DNA of 64,000 nucleotides from Echria macrotheca (GCA_030411725.1 MU839836.1:1302001-1366000); one strand, 5' to 3'; positions 1 to 11,540 are shown, counted from the first letter of the stretch. Program-made: numbers and translations. The notes: generated by a model from the sequence alone, not told the origin.

Positions 1-760
1 GAGAAAGAAGAAATCCAAGCCCCAAGATGCAAGATGCAAGCCTTTACCGAGCCCTGGAGGGACTCTCCAGTGCAAAATGTAGGTAGCAAAGGAACTACCC
101 CGATGGGCAGCTCGCATCCACCCACCACCCACCAAGTGATTACACCACCCCCTTCCCAACGGCAGAGCACTTCGCTTCATGTGCCGTGATTCCGCCCAGC
201 TTCTCGAAGCGCATTTCAGAATCTCATCACCCGATCTCGTTGATCTAATCTTGTCTCCCTCCCTTCATCCAAACCACACTTCCTTCCCATAAACCCAATC
301 CGCTTGCCATAGGTGAATGAGTTTCTGTACAGTCCAGCCAAGGTTACATCCATCGCACGACGCTGCACACAACCCCAGAACAGCAGAAAAAAATCCGACC
401 GAAGCAAAGCCGCAAACACACCGCGCTGTAACCATGCACCTACGACCAAGTGACATCAAAAAGGATCCAAGCATGCCGGAACCTGAGCCGGTGTCAGCCT
501 CGGAGCTTTTCATCCCCGCACCTTGCCCCTCCACCGCTCCACTGCCCCCCGAAGCTTAATTCCACCACCACATGTCGGAGTGCTCCGTCTCTCTGCCACC
601 ATCATTTCACCTTCGCCGGGTGCCCATGTGACGTGACTGCTTCCCAGTACAAACTGTACCTGTAAAGACTGGAGATCATTGCCAGACAGAGATGTAACCC
701 CTTCCTCCCCACAGCAACACATAAAGCGTAGCATGCAGTGAGAAAATGGTGACATCGAGG

Positions 761-848
761 AAAACCCCGATTGCCGTCGGAGTGTCGACCATCTTCAAAA
801 ACCCCCGATTGCCGTCAAAGTGTCAGACCATCTTCAAAAACCTCCGAG
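761..848. repeat. Minisatellite, about 39-bp unit, 2.3 copies
   Basis: Two near-identical units sharing CCCCGATTGCCGTC, AGTGTC and GACCATCTTCAAAA, followed by a partial third. The copies differ by a few substitutions and one indel. No function is implied. Confidence 0.75.
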
Positions 849-1370
849 AGTCGTTGAAAAGGGGAACCGACAATCTGCAAACTGATTAGCAAACCGTATG
901 TATCCATGCAAAACCTTCAATGACGACAACGTCCTGTCGTGTTAGTCACCACCGCATTAAAAGGGGGAAAACAAGCATTCATATTAAGCCATCTTGGCCT
1001 ATGAGATCGAACGCGTCTCGAAAGACGCGTCGCGAAGCTGGGGTCCAAGACGGTCCAGTTCTAGAGTAAAGAGGGCCAGCGAGCCGGACAGATCGAACCG
1101 TCGGTTGGCATAACAGCGCTGCTGTACATATATCCATCATCGAAACCTGCCTCATGTTAGCATCACGCTTTGAGACGGGGTAACGACCCAAGAAGCCTGG
1201 CGGGACCGCCGGGCTGTTGAATGTCACATCCGATTGAGAGACTTGCCGTTCCCAAGCTATTCAGCGCTCCTAGACACAAACCTGTAATGCCCTAGACTCC
1301 GCCTGCCGAACGCTTGCTCAAAGCCGCCGAACGCTTGCTCAAAGCTGCTCATCATATTGCAGTCCGGCTA

Positions 1371-1409
1371 ACTGCCAAACTGCCAAACTGCCAAACTGCC
1401 AAACTGCCA
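1371..1409. repeat. 8-bp tandem repeat (ACTGCCAA)x4.9
   Basis: Perfect head-to-tail 8-bp repeat directly downstream of the stop codon of the TRF4-like gene, probably inside its 3' UTR or terminator region. Confidence 0.85.
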
Positions 1410-1432
1410 TGATCCAGGGCCGTGACGCCACA

Positions 1433-3848
1433 TCAGCGCCTGCTGCGGTTTTGACTGTAGCCACCCCGACCACGCATGGAACCAGAACCTCGGGAAGATT
1501 CCGTGCCGGGCCTCGGATTAGACTTCTGTCTCTCTGTGATACGAGCTAGCGACTCGGTTCGGCCAGCAGCCTGATTGACCAGTTTCTCGGCATAGGTATG
1601 TCTACCGTCCCGGTCCGTCTCCAACAGTCTCCGGTTGTGGTTCCTCTGCACGAAGAAGCTTTTATAGTTGCCCCCGAGGATGGGGCGCAACAAGCTGTCG
1701 ACCGAGCCGGGGTTCTCTGCCGCAGCCACCATCTGATTCTGCAGCGTGGTAAACGTCTGTTGAAACAAACTTCTGATGGCGACGGTCTGCGAAGAGCCAC
1801 CTGCGACATCATTCTCGGGATTGTTGGGGTCAATGATGGAAAACCGCTCCCTGTATCTGTATGAAAACTGCTTAATGGTATCCTGTGAAATCGTTAGTCT
1901 GGATTTGCCCGGGCGGATCGACACAACACACCTTTTGAATATACATCGGTGGGTCGAGGCAGATGGCAACCTGCTTAAAGTTGAACTGGTGACCATAAAG
2001 GTCCAAGAAATTCATGAAGAGGTCTCCGAGGTTGTGCATTGGGTCCATACTGCTGCTCTGGACTTCAGGCATCATTTGAAGCATGCTCACCACCATGCAG
2101 GTAATCGAGAACCCGCCGAGGCCGCCATGTACCGGCTCGTTCAGCCCCCGCATGTTGAGAAGCTGCTTGATCAGGGTCACCAGAATTGGCATGCATGGGT
2201 ACATTTCCTTCCAAGCCCGAAATGTGTCGATAGCCTTGACGCCACCCATGTTCTCAAACGAGATGTCAACTTTGAGACAGGCGATAGAGTCAACATACTT
2301 GACCAAAGGCACCTTGGCCCTGGTTATGAATTGAATGTTGTCTCCATCCTTGATCCTATTGTTGCGCTTGAGATGGTTGCCCAAGGTGAACAAATGTTTC
2401 TTCTTGTCGAAAAAGGGGAGGCCATTTCCGTCCAACACCCCCTGGGAGACGACCACCACGTCCATGTCGCTGGTCGGAAGATAGAGTCCGGTAGGATAAG
2501 AGCCAAAGGGCAGGACCTCAGTTCCCCTCCACAGCTTCCTGCAGATTTCCTGTAGATCCTCCAGGAGCTTCTTCCTGACGATTTCGTCTGCCTCTTGCGG
2601 CTTGACAAATTCGTAGAAGTCAACTATTTCTTTGTGAAGCCATACACCAGGCCGCGTGTTATCCGAGTGATCATGGACGATCCACGGCGCCGGATCGAGC
2701 TCCGGGATCTCCTGCCACTCCTTCAGGATTTGTTGATTGAGCCCAGGACCAGGTGGGTTCCCTTTGACGCTGTGAACAGGGATGATGCGATCGTTCCACG
2801 TGCGCTTGCGGCTCTGAAGTGCGGAGTCTGTCGCAGGAAACAGCCGAGGTCCCTGAGGGGGTGGAGGCGGAGGTTCTGTTGGTGGCGGCGGCGGCGGCGG
2901 TGGTTGCTGACCTTCGGGGACAGGGTGAACAAGATTGGCCGGTCCGACAATTTCGCGCTTCACGCCATCATCCATATCGTCCTCGCTTGAATCGGCATCG
3001 AAGGATATGTAGTCTTCCGCCTCTGCCGGGATGGCCGACTTGACCTGCTTGTTTTGAACACGCGCCTTGCGGATCAGCTGAACGACATCTCGTTTCTTCG
3101 CCGCCGGTGCCGCAGCATCAGCCGGAACGGGAGGGAGTGCGGTGTAAGGATCGGGATTTGACCATCTCGGTACAGAGTTGCCATCTGCTTGATTCTGCGT
3201 CATTCGCGTCCGCTTGTGAGAAGGCTCGGTGGGTTCTGCCTTTTCGTCTCCAGATATGTCCATCTCAGCCTCGTCGCTATCGGTAAGCTCATCGACCGGA
3301 CGATATGTCACGCCGCCGTCCGTATTGTAAAGGACCTGCTCCGTCCCGGTGTCGTGCGTGGCATTTAGCAGCGCCCGCTCGGAGGGTGCGAAAGGGCGAT
3401 AGGGTCGTGGTTGTCCACGCGGACGTTGTGGAGCTCTGTCCCGACGAAAGCGCACCTGATGGTAATCACGGAAAATTCCCTCACGACGATCTTGAGGCAG
3501 AGGCCGGTCGTCACGAGGCTCTCTAGGCGGGGGTCGGTAGGTATCCGTGGTCAAGTTCTGAATGCCAGGCGGCTTGTCCGCTCGGAACGTGAACTCGCCT
3601 TGGGGAGGGCGGTAGCTGTTGGTGAGCGGGGGCGGGGGGTAATTCTGATAGTCGCTGCGAGGCCTAGTCTCGTAATGGTCGGCGGGCCTCGCATATGAGT
3701 TGTCGCGCGGTCTCGCGTAAGGGTCGTCGCGACCGTAGGCATTCGGTTCGGGCGCCCCGCGGTAATTGTCTCGAGGGGCAGGAGGACGTGGCGGCAGGGA
3801 GCTGGGGGCAGCTCCTCTGTCGCCTCCTCCACGTTTTCTTCGCGTCAT
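1433..3848 (-). CDS. TRF4/Cid14-like non-canonical poly(A) polymerase
   Basis: Two exons, 1932-3848 and 1433-1882, with a 49-nt intron (GTGTGT donor, ACTAAC branch, CACAG acceptor); 788 aa. The N-terminal 370 residues are low complexity, rich in Arg, Pro and Tyr, with a poly-Pro run. The catalytic nucleotidyltransferase domain follows: a GS..TGL motif in FGSYPTGLYLPTSDMD supplies metal-binding Asp461 and Asp463, and Asp528 in KVDISFENMGG is the third carboxylate. A PAP-associated region comes next and the tail is Arg/Gly/Ser-rich. Family knowledge: Trf4/5 (Cid14) is the poly(A) polymerase of the nuclear TRAMP complex, tagging aberrant RNAs for the exosome. I chose ATG 3848 (MTRRKRGG); the frame is open to an ATG at 4058, but that extension has unusual composition. 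The enzyme class is secure; TRAMP membership is inferred from family similarity. Confidence 0.9.
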
Positions 3849-4611
3849 CTTAAAATAGAAGGCAGGAAGACGTGTACAGGTGGCAACTGGAAGTGAGCTA
3901 GAATGGTGGTGCAGGTTAAGTTGATGTTTTTCGAAGTCGCGGGGCGGCCAGCAGGGTTGACTAAAAATTCCTCCCACCACGCTAGCCGAATCGGGATGCT
4001 CCACCCCACACTCCGCGATCGGGGCGCGCCGCGAGCGAAACCTCGAGTCCTGCACCACGGTGTGTAGTTTTATTTAAAGGGATTTTAAATGCAACAGAAG
4101 CCCATAAGTGAACTATGCCTATTCACAAAGCTAGCTGAGACTCCACATGAGGAACTAGTGCCGGTATGGCACCGCCGTCAAACCGTGAAACTCGACGGCT
4201 CTCATTTTCGTGTCATGTGATGAACCACCTGATGGTACGCTTCAGCGAGGGCTTTTACCCACTTGCCCACCAACCCACGATGAGGGAGCCCCTCTGCCTC
4301 GAAGTCCAATGAGAATTTCGATCCCTTCTTAGATCTTTGCACCAAATACTAAGTTAGCGATTGGCTATATATCCCACGATCTACCTACCGCTGAGCAACT
4401 GTGAGATGGGTGTGTCTCAACGCCAGATCTGTCTGCACAGCGCTGAGCCGCCAGATCGGACGCGGGGTTGCTTGACATCATAACCCAGATCGAAGGGAGT
4501 CGACCCGTCATGTCAAAACAAAGATATCTCGTAGGTATATAATGTAAATGAACTCATTCATCAAAAGATTTTGTACATCTCAATTTGCTGCAATTTTTTG
4601 CATTTGAAAAT
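3849..4611. promoter_or_regulatory. Divergent promoter region between TRF4-like and membrane protein genes
   Basis: 763 bp between divergent start codons. A TATATAA element at 4536-4542 lies 70 bp upstream of the ATG at 4612 and suits the plus-strand gene. No TATA-like element stands out on the TRF4 side, as is common for housekeeping genes. No other gene is visible. Confidence 0.4.
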
Positions 4612-5445
4612 ATGGGTGTTTCTCATTCCACAGCGAGATGGCTCGCACCGTTGAGCTTTGCCGTCGATTTCGCGGCACAGAGCTATGGGATGCTCAGCAC
4701 GCCCAACATGAAAGACATCCACGACGCCAACTTGTCATTCTTTTCGCCGCAACCTTTCTTCATTGGCGGTTTCTTCCTTCCTCAGCAAATCTTCCAGGCT
4801 ATTTGGCTGTATAGGCTCTGCTGGAGATCCTCCGAGACTCCCGATGCGGGTGCACAGGATGTCTCGACCATGGTAGACTACTCACCATTCTATGCGCTGG
4901 GAAACTTCTGCATCGCTAGTAAGTGTAGACATGAACGCGTCTGTCAAGTTTTCTAACGGCCCTTCCCAGCCTGGATGATCTTCTGGAACCAAAGTGATCT
5001 CAAAACATCCAACGCCTTTGTCGTCATCAACAGCCTGGCCCAGCTCTACTATGTGTTTGGGCGCTTGCCGCAGATGAACTTGCAGTCGACCAATTCCATC
5101 CTCACTCATATCGTCGCCAAGACATTCGCCGGCATCGGTGTCCTCGACCTCCTACACAACGGATCGGTGGCGTACTTCAACCACCAAACCCCAAGCCTCG
5201 CGGTCAAGATCTTGACGGGCTTGGGATTCGGGCTACTCGCGACATCCAGTGACTGGATACTCGGGGGCTGCCTCGTTTATGATCTGGTTGCGCTGATGGT
5301 CGGACAAAGGCAGTATGGCAACGAAGGCTGGTGTAACTTGCTGGCATTGTACGCCGGGGGAACTGCCGCTATCGTTGCCCTGAAGAATCTCGCTAAGCCG
5401 CCGTACTTGCGCAGTGGGGCTGGCGGTTATCAGGCCCTCAGGTAG
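4612..5445 (+). CDS. Conserved fungal multi-spanning membrane protein, function unknown
   Basis: Two exons, 4612-4918 and 4970-5445, with a 51-nt intron (GTAAGT, TTCTAAC branch, CCCAG); 260 aa. I do not recognise a named family. Hydrophobic stretches suggest about five or six membrane spans: near the N-terminus, around FFIGGFFLPQQIFQAIWLY, around FYALGNFCIATWMIFW at the exon junction, then TFAGIGVLDLL, VKILTGLGFGLLA with DWILGGCLVYDLVALMVG, and LLALYAGGTAAIVAL. There is no cleavable signal peptide. The start is the only ATG before the conserved-looking N-terminus; a longer open frame upstream begins with a non-ATG codon. It converges with ARP6, whose stop lies 143 bp beyond. Confidence 0.8.
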
Positions 5446-5588
5446 TTGATATCGTGGATGTTGCTGTCTGTATATATTGGGGATAGCTGAAATGTTGTGT
5501 CTGTAAGCGACCAGGGCGTCATCGCAAGGCTTCCAGAGTCGCAGCATTGGGATATGGTGCTATGCTATGCCAGTAATCGAGCTTGATT

Positions 5589-6985
5589 TCAAGGTTGCTT
5601 GTCGCCGTCGACTCCGAGGCCGGTGGCGAACTTGCGCCCCACCCAAGCCGCACCATACTCCTCGTACTCTTGCTTCGTAACGGCCAGTCTCTCGATATGG
5701 GCGTGCTTGGCAAAATTGGCCGCTCCGTGCCAGGTGCTGGTGATGGGATCCTCCGGCCGCGCCACCCGAACAATGCAGGCATCAGGGACTCTCTCGAGGA
5801 TCTCGGTTTGCAACCGCTGGATGAAGTTGTCAAACAGTGAGTTGCCGCCGACCACCACGATATTCGCCAACAGGCCAGGCCACAAGCCGACCGGAAGAAC
5901 CGAGATGGATTGCATGACCAGGTCCCCGAGTCCGGGCTGCCGGATCCCAATATCGCTGGGATGGAATAACAGCTCCGGCACAACGAAGCGTTCGTTCCGC
6001 AATGTCAAGACGTCTTCCGTAGAGACGCCACCCTTTCGGATACGCGACGACACACAGGGCTCGTACTCTCGTATGATACCGTGGAAGCGGGTATGGGAGT
6101 CCGGCAAGACGTAGTCCTTTGCGATGCCCGCGCCGCTGATGTAGTCCGGTCTCTTCTCGCCCCGAGTGCCCTTCCACGTCTTGTCCAGATCGCCCTTGAA
6201 GTCGAGCGAGACGTAGCAAGCCGTTTCCTTCATCTCGTTGACGACGTATGTATCGTTACGCATATCGAAGTGGCGAACGGAGAGGAGGCGCGTCAGATAG
6301 TTTGTCATCAGCTTTCCGCCAACATCGAGACGGCGCACGGCCTGGTGAAGCGGTCGGCCCTGAAGGACAGGTGTAACTGTTGTATGCGAGTAGCCAGAGT
6401 CGATGAGGAGAAGAACTTCGGCGGGGCGTTCGACCACGGCGTCGGGGGCTCGAGGAGTTTTTAAGATGCCTTGGATGTCGTTGTACGCGTTGAAAGCGGA
6501 CGCTACAGTATTTCAGCACAGAGTCAAGGAACTCAAGCGTAGCACATACCAGGACCACGATAGTAACTTGAAAACCCAAACTCTTCAAATACCATTTGGT
6601 CGCAGTGTGTCTGAAGCGCTGGTAGGGAATTCGGCTGCTCGGACAGCACCAGTCTCGTCTCGGAGGGGTCGCATCGTTGCGGCGCTTTCTCGTCGAAGAA
6701 CTCGCGATCCCAAATCTCCTTCTGGGCTTCCCAATTGACGATGAACCCCTTCTCTACCGGGCGCCGGAAAACGATCTCCCCAAAATCCTTGCACTTGTCT
6801 AGTTCGGAGCCGACGTAAACTTTCTTGTGGCGATCGCGGGCGAGACAATTGGGGATGACTCGAGGCTCGTCGGTTTTCGTCTGGGTCACGAACCCAGCTT
6901 TGATCGTGTTGGCGCCATTGTCGAGAACCAGGGTCGTCGACGGAGGTGTTGGGCCCGATGCCCGCGACTTTTTCCCTCCTGCCAT
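5589..6985 (-). CDS. ARP6: Actin-related protein 6 (SWR1 complex subunit)
   Basis: Two exons, 6550-6985 and 5589-6502, with a 47-nt intron; 449 aa, close to yeast Arp6 (438 aa). The actin-fold phosphate-1 loop is at LVLDNGANTIKAGF and the phosphate-2 loop at LLLIDSGYSHTTVTP. The segments RDRHKKVYVGSEL, FRRPVEKGFIVNWEAQKEIWD, LFHPSDIGI and VVVGGNSLFDNF are typical of the ARP6 subfamily rather than of actin. Family knowledge: Arp6 is a nuclear subunit of the SWR1/SRCAP remodeller that deposits H2A.Z. The splice joins YYRGP to ASAFNAYNDIQGILKTP in frame. I chose ATG 6985 (MAGGKKSRAS) over an in-frame ATG at 7144, because conservation starts just after it. Confidence 0.93.
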
Positions 6986-7483
6986 AGCACGTAGGTGTCG
7001 AGATTGGAAATTCGGTGTTGAAGCTTGGGGGCCGGCAGCTCGGAAAGTGGCATCTGCAGGTGGGGTAGCTGACGGCCTGGGCCGGCCCGATGTCCGAGTG
7101 TCAGCTGGCGAGGCTTCCCCTGAAATGCAACCTAGATCGGGCAAAGAGACAACTCCTCAGTCAGGATTGAGGTTGAGACTCGTTCATTGTTGAAAAGGCG
7201 CGACTACCGAAGGTCGGGACGACTTGGTGTTTTTCTGATGGTCCTACAAACAACGTCCCTTCGTCTATTGTCCATGGACCGCCGGACGCAAATCACCAGA
7301 ACCATTCTTAGAGCGACGATAATTCACAGACACTTGGAGCCGAAGAAGTTTATACCGTTACTCGAAACCATCTTTATTTCCATCTCTGTATTGGGTATTC
7401 AACTATTATTCACCCAGCTCCATATACATCACCAACCCCCATCACACCCATCCAGCACCTTCTTTACTGCTTCCACATAAAAA
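6986..7483. other. Intergenic region, ARP6 promoter and ammonium transporter 3' region
   Basis: 498 bp between the ARP6 start and the stop codon of the ammonium transporter, both on the minus strand. It should contain the ARP6 promoter and the transporter 3' UTR. Nothing else stands out. Confidence 0.4.
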
Positions 7484-9121
7484 TCAGTCCTTCTTCTCAC
7501 CCGTCTCCTGGACCTGCTCGGTCGAAGAACCCTTGGCATGGCTGGTGTGGAGGAGGGCATCCAGCGAGAGGCCGCGCTTGGCGAGCTCGTCAAAGATGCC
7601 GCGATCGCCAATCTCCTCGTCGAAGAACTGGTCACGGTCAAGGCCGGCCTCCTCAGCCTCGTCGGTAACGCGCAGGTGCAGGCCGGGGATGTACTTCATG
7701 GCCAGCAGCAGGATGCACGAGACAACGAACGAGTATGAAGAGATGGACGTGATGTCGGCCAGCTGTAGACCGATCTGGCGGCCGTTGCCGTCGATGCCGC
7801 CGTGGACCTCAGTGACGCCATCAAGCATGGAGACTTCATCAAGGTTAGCATCGCTACGTGGGAATGATCAGGGGGTAACGTACTGCTAGCGGTAGCAAAG
7901 ATACCAGTAAGGAACGAGCCAACCATGCCGCCGATACCGTGCAGCTTGAAGACGTCCATGCCCTCGTCGATGCCGAGCCAAGAGTCGACATTCTCCATCA
8001 AGGCACAGCACACGGCCGTGATGAAACCAATCACCATCGATATCCAGGGGCTGACGTAGCCGGCGGCGGGTGTGATGCCGACGAGGCCGGCGATAGCACC
8101 CTCACAGGCTCCAACAACACTGAACCGGCGCTTGTGCTTGATGTAGTCGACAACAGTCCAGCCAATGACACCTGCCGAAGCAGCGGCGTTGGTGTTGAAG
8201 ATGACAACCATGGCGCGGACCGACACGCCGAGCGTCGAGCCGCCGTTGAAGCCGAACCAGCCGAACCAGATCAGCACGGTGCCGAGAAAGACCAGTGTCA
8301 CGTTGTGCGCCTTCTTCCCCGACGCCTCGACGCCGGTTTGGCGACGCTTGCCAAGGATCAACGCGTAAGCAAGCGCACTGCAGCCAGAAGCAATGTGCAC
8401 GGGACCGCCGCCGGCGAAGTCGAGAGAGGGCAACTAGCAACAAGTCAGCGAGGCGGTTCACGATGCTTGAGGAGGGGGAGGACATACGTTGAACAGCCAC
8501 CCGTTGGGGTTCCAGGTCCAGCAGGCAATGGGGCAATACACGACGGTAGCCCAGCAGAAGCCAAAGACGATGGACGGGATAATGCGGCCGCGCTCAAAAG
8601 CACCACCAACCACGATCTGGACGGTGCAAGCACAGAAGAGCAGCTGGTAGTAGCAGAACAGGATGGACGGCAGTGAGCTGGAGCCGATGGACGGGGCCGA
8701 CATGACGCCCCGCAGACCAAAGTTGGCGAGGTCGCCGATGAAGGGGCCAGCCGTGGCCGAGTAAGCCAGCGAGTAGCCCCAGAACATCCACTGGAAGGTC
8801 ACAGTAGCGGCCACCAGCAAGCTCTGGAAGAGCATGGCCAGGGCCGACTTGCGGCGCGAGAGACCGCCATAGAGCAGGCCGATGCCGGGGATGATGAGCC
8901 AGACGACGAAAGCGCAGAAGGCGATGTACACGGTGTGAAACTCGATCCCGACGAACTGCGTGTTGACGTCGACCTCGAGCGGGTTGCCGCCCCAGGGGTC
9001 GTTGGGGTCGATGGCGGGCTGGTAAGATGTCTGTTAGTTGAGATCAAGTAGAAAGAAGGTGGGCACTCACTGCCTCGGGTTCAGCTTCCTGGCGCTTGGC
9101 CAGCATACTTGTGAAAGACAT
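7484..9121 (-). CDS. Ammonium transporter (Amt/Mep family)
   Basis: Four exons: 9071-9121, 8488-9018, 7884-8433 and 7484-7833; 493 aa. The introns are 52, 54 and 50 nt. For the first intron a nearer acceptor at 9031 would add four in-frame residues (TSYQ) but leave a 40-nt intron. Amt hallmarks: GIGLLYGGLSRRKSAL early in the protein, the first pore His in GGGPVHIASGCSALAYALILGKR, and the twin-His partner in FKLHGIGGMVGSFLTGIFA. Eleven membrane spans are expected for the family. The cytoplasmic tail is short and acidic (ending TGEKKD). Family knowledge: these plasma-membrane proteins take up ammonium and are normally under nitrogen catabolite control. GATA-type sites upstream fit that. Which Mep paralogue it is cannot be decided here. 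Confidence 0.93.
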
Positions 9122-9503
9122 GGCTGGAGTTGATGGATTATCCCGGACCTGAGGTGGCAAGCTCCAGGTTGGCTCCCTTGGACGTAGAGCAAGGTGAGGC
9201 CATGATTTTGTATGTTCGCGCCGGACCTCGAGCTATCGCGCCAAGCGTGACCTCACCTCTTTGCATGCCAATGCTGCAAGGCCTTCTTGATAGCGAATAT
9301 GTCTTGGTCGTGTATCCCCACGCTTATCTTGGAGCCTTGGGTCCCGTTCTTGGAGCCCACCAATTTGGGGGTTACCCCTTGGCGCGGAGTGACACTCGAC
9401 ATCCCGACCTGTGGATCCTTTGGCGGTGTTAAAAGGCTTGGAAGGCCTATTGCGTCCGGTTGGCTCTGTCTTGTCGCAGTGCCCAGCAACTAGACGGGTC
9501 GGC

Positions 9504-9786
9504 TTATCTCTTGGCGACGTGGAGACCCCAGGATATACTGCTGGGCAAGGTGAAATAACTAATCCTGTCGTCAGACAGTTTTATCCTATTGTCAAACAGT
9601 TTTACGCTCTGCGCTTATCAGCTAAGCAATGACGCCGCACGTGATTTGTTTAACTGGCTGACAATGGATATTGTCGCCAGTGAGGCCAGGAAGCGCCCCG
9701 AAGCGGTAGCGCAGGGCCGCGCTCCCCAACTCGCCGAACGGAGCGGCCTCGTTAACGACTAACTAGTTAGTAAGCTTATCCTATCA
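9504..9786. promoter_or_regulatory. GATA-factor site cluster upstream of the ammonium transporter
   Basis: Read on the transporter's strand, HGATAR matches occur at 9504-9509 (TTATCT), 9615-9620 (TTATCA) and 9781-9786 (CTATCA), with further GATAA cores at 9581, 9776 and 9801. NIT2/AreA-type activators bind paired HGATAR sites upstream of ammonium permeases. Part of the cluster sits inside a decayed repeat, so some sites may be incidental. Confidence 0.35.
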
Positions 9787-9995
9787 TCAGACATTTTACG
9801 TTATCCACTTGGCCATCAGTGCCATCGTACTGCTGTTCCAAAATCGCTGAAAATTGACAAAATATGATTATTCGTGGCGTGATTTGGCTGACAGAAGGAA
9901 TTTGTGGCAACCGAAGTAAGGCCGGGAAGCACACCGAAGCGTTAGCGTAAAGGCCGTGATGGCTCGCCGAACGAAGAGACCTCGCGGATGACTGG
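9562..9995. repeat. Diverged direct duplication, probable mobile-element relic
   Basis: A block at about 9585-9762 recurs at about 9777-9993. Shared pieces in order: ATCCTATYRTCARACA, GTGATTTG, GGCTGACA, AAGC.C.CCGAAGCG.TAGCG, GGCCG and CTCGCCGAACG.AG.G.CCTCG. The second copy has an extra segment of about 35 bp. Many differences are G-to-A or C-to-T, and copy two is the more A/T-shifted. No coding frame survives. Confidence 0.6.
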
Positions 9996-10260
9996 TAACA
10001 AGAATGAGTTCCGCTTTCCCCCCCTCAGTAAAAGATGGTCTCGAAAAAAAGATAACGACGATGATAACCAGAGCTATCCAAGTGTCGGACGCCTACTAGG
10101 TGCACTGATTCTTGATAGGGCATCGTTAGTAAACCTCGGGTAGCATCTTCGGCAATGTTTTGCCGGCTTAGCGTGTGTCTGGAGCTCGGCGTAGAGGACT
10201 TGAGATCTTTTACCAGATGTGTTGTGCTTCAGTCGCGAGTGGCAAGACCTGTGCGACCAG

Positions 10261-11540
10261 TCAAGCCATGGTTCTGATTCTCGCCACGCCCAGCTTGTCG
10301 GCCTCGGCGTTAAGGGCATCAATCTCTCCCTGAGCATACGGGATGCCATCTGCGAGTCTTTGCTCCTCCTTGAGTTGTTCTATCTCGCCAGGAAAATAGA
10401 TCCTCTCGACGCCATCCATCTTGTCGGACCCGACGACCCGCTGATACAAGACGTCCTATAGCCAGGGTTAGTTGCCCGATCTGCACGTTCGCTTCCCGGT
10501 CGTCGGTAAGCCGAGGCAACCGAAATCCAAACTACCGGGACCAGATAAGAAAGGCGGGGGAGTATCCATAGATATAGTGACAACGACATACCATTCGCGC
10601 TCTGAACTCGTCCAGCCCCATAAACAGATCCGGCTTGATAGCGACGAGAAAGTGTCCAACATCGCCCGGCGCCGACATGTCGTACGGGCCCGTCACACCG
10701 CCGGCAAATGCAGACCCCGACAGCACGCCCGAGAAGACATCCATCATGATGGCGAGCGCGCTCCCCTTTGGACCGCCCATGGGGAGCATCACCCCCTTTA
10801 GTGCTTCCGCGGGATCATCCGTCGGCCGCCCGTTCACATCGAGCGCCCAGTCCGTTGGGATCTTGTCGCCGCGCCGCAGCGCCGTGTGGATCTTGCCGCG
10901 TGCCGCAACTGAAGGCGCCATGTCGAGGATGAAGGGCCGGGAGGCGTTGCCGCCGGGCGCTCCGCACGCGATAGGTGAAACGCCCATGAGTTGTGACTTG
11001 CCGCCCCAAACGGGCAGGGCGGGCGACGAGTTGGTGAAGACGAGGCTCATCATGCCGGCGTCGGTGGCCTGGCGCACGATCCAGGCCGACATGCCGAAGT
11101 GGTTACTGTGCTTGACGCTGACCATACCGATGCCGAATATCTGGGCCATCGAGATGGCCGATTGCATTCCCAGATGGGCGGCAGGGAAGCCGAAGCCATT
11201 CTTGCCGTCGACCTGTTCCGGTTGTAGTCAGCGCCTGGGAAACTGATTCCGCACGGCTGGAGAAGTGGGTGGAGAAGAGACTTGCTTGAGCAACTACGGG
11301 CGTGATCTGGGAGAGGACTGGGTCAGCCTTGGGATCCAGGACGCCGTTGCGAACTCGGGCGAGGTACGAGGGGAGTCGGTTGATTCCGTGGCTTTCGACC
11401 CCGCGGAGGTCGGCTTGGACCAATCCCCGGGCGGTAATCAATGAGTTGGCTCCAGAGACGCCAGATGCTTTTAGCAGTGCTACTACGAACTCTTGGGCGT
11501 CATTATGGGTGACCCGGACAGTGTGAGTGGTGTCAGTCAT
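10261..11540 (-). CDS. Malate/L-lactate dehydrogenase (Ldh_2) family oxidoreductase
   Basis: Three exons: 11286-11540, 10592-11212 and 10261-10455; 356 aa, the usual length for this family (AllD, YlbC, ComC-type). Family hallmarks: the N-terminal HNDAQEFVVALLKASGVS segment, LRGVESHGINRLPSYLARVRNG, the HSNHFGMSAW segment holding the catalytic His, TNSSPALPVWGG, and GPKGSALAIMMDVFSGVLSG for the NAD(P)-binding face. The enzymes reduce or oxidise 2-hydroxy/2-oxo acids with NAD(P); the substrate here is not predictable. Intron 1 (73 nt, 11213-11285) begins GCAAGT, a GC-AG intron: only that donor joins VVAQ to VDGKNGFGFPAAHLGMQ in frame. Intron 2 is 136 nt (GTATGT...TATAG). No signal peptide; probably cytosolic. 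Confidence 0.88.

Larger units (their letters stand above)
1..1432. other. Intergenic region with short tandem repeats, no gene seen
   Basis: Downstream flank of the TRF4-like gene. No open frame has protein-like composition. It holds three small tandem arrays: a unit of about 39 bp repeated about 2.3 times (about 761-848), a 21-bp unit repeated twice (1305-1345), and an 8-bp unit (ACTGCCAA) repeated almost five times (1371-1409), ending 24 bp from the stop codon of the neighbouring gene. Confidence 0.6.
9122..10260. other. Intergenic region: ammonium transporter upstream region with a decayed repeat
   Basis: No gene seen. It carries GATA-like motifs and a diverged duplication (separate entries). 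The far end must also hold the 3' UTR of the oxidoreductase ending at 10261. Confidence 0.5.

Noticed and set aside
4585..4611. Upstream extension of the membrane protein by nine codons
   Set aside because: That extension starts at TTG; the first ATG in frame is 4612 and follows a well-placed TATA element.
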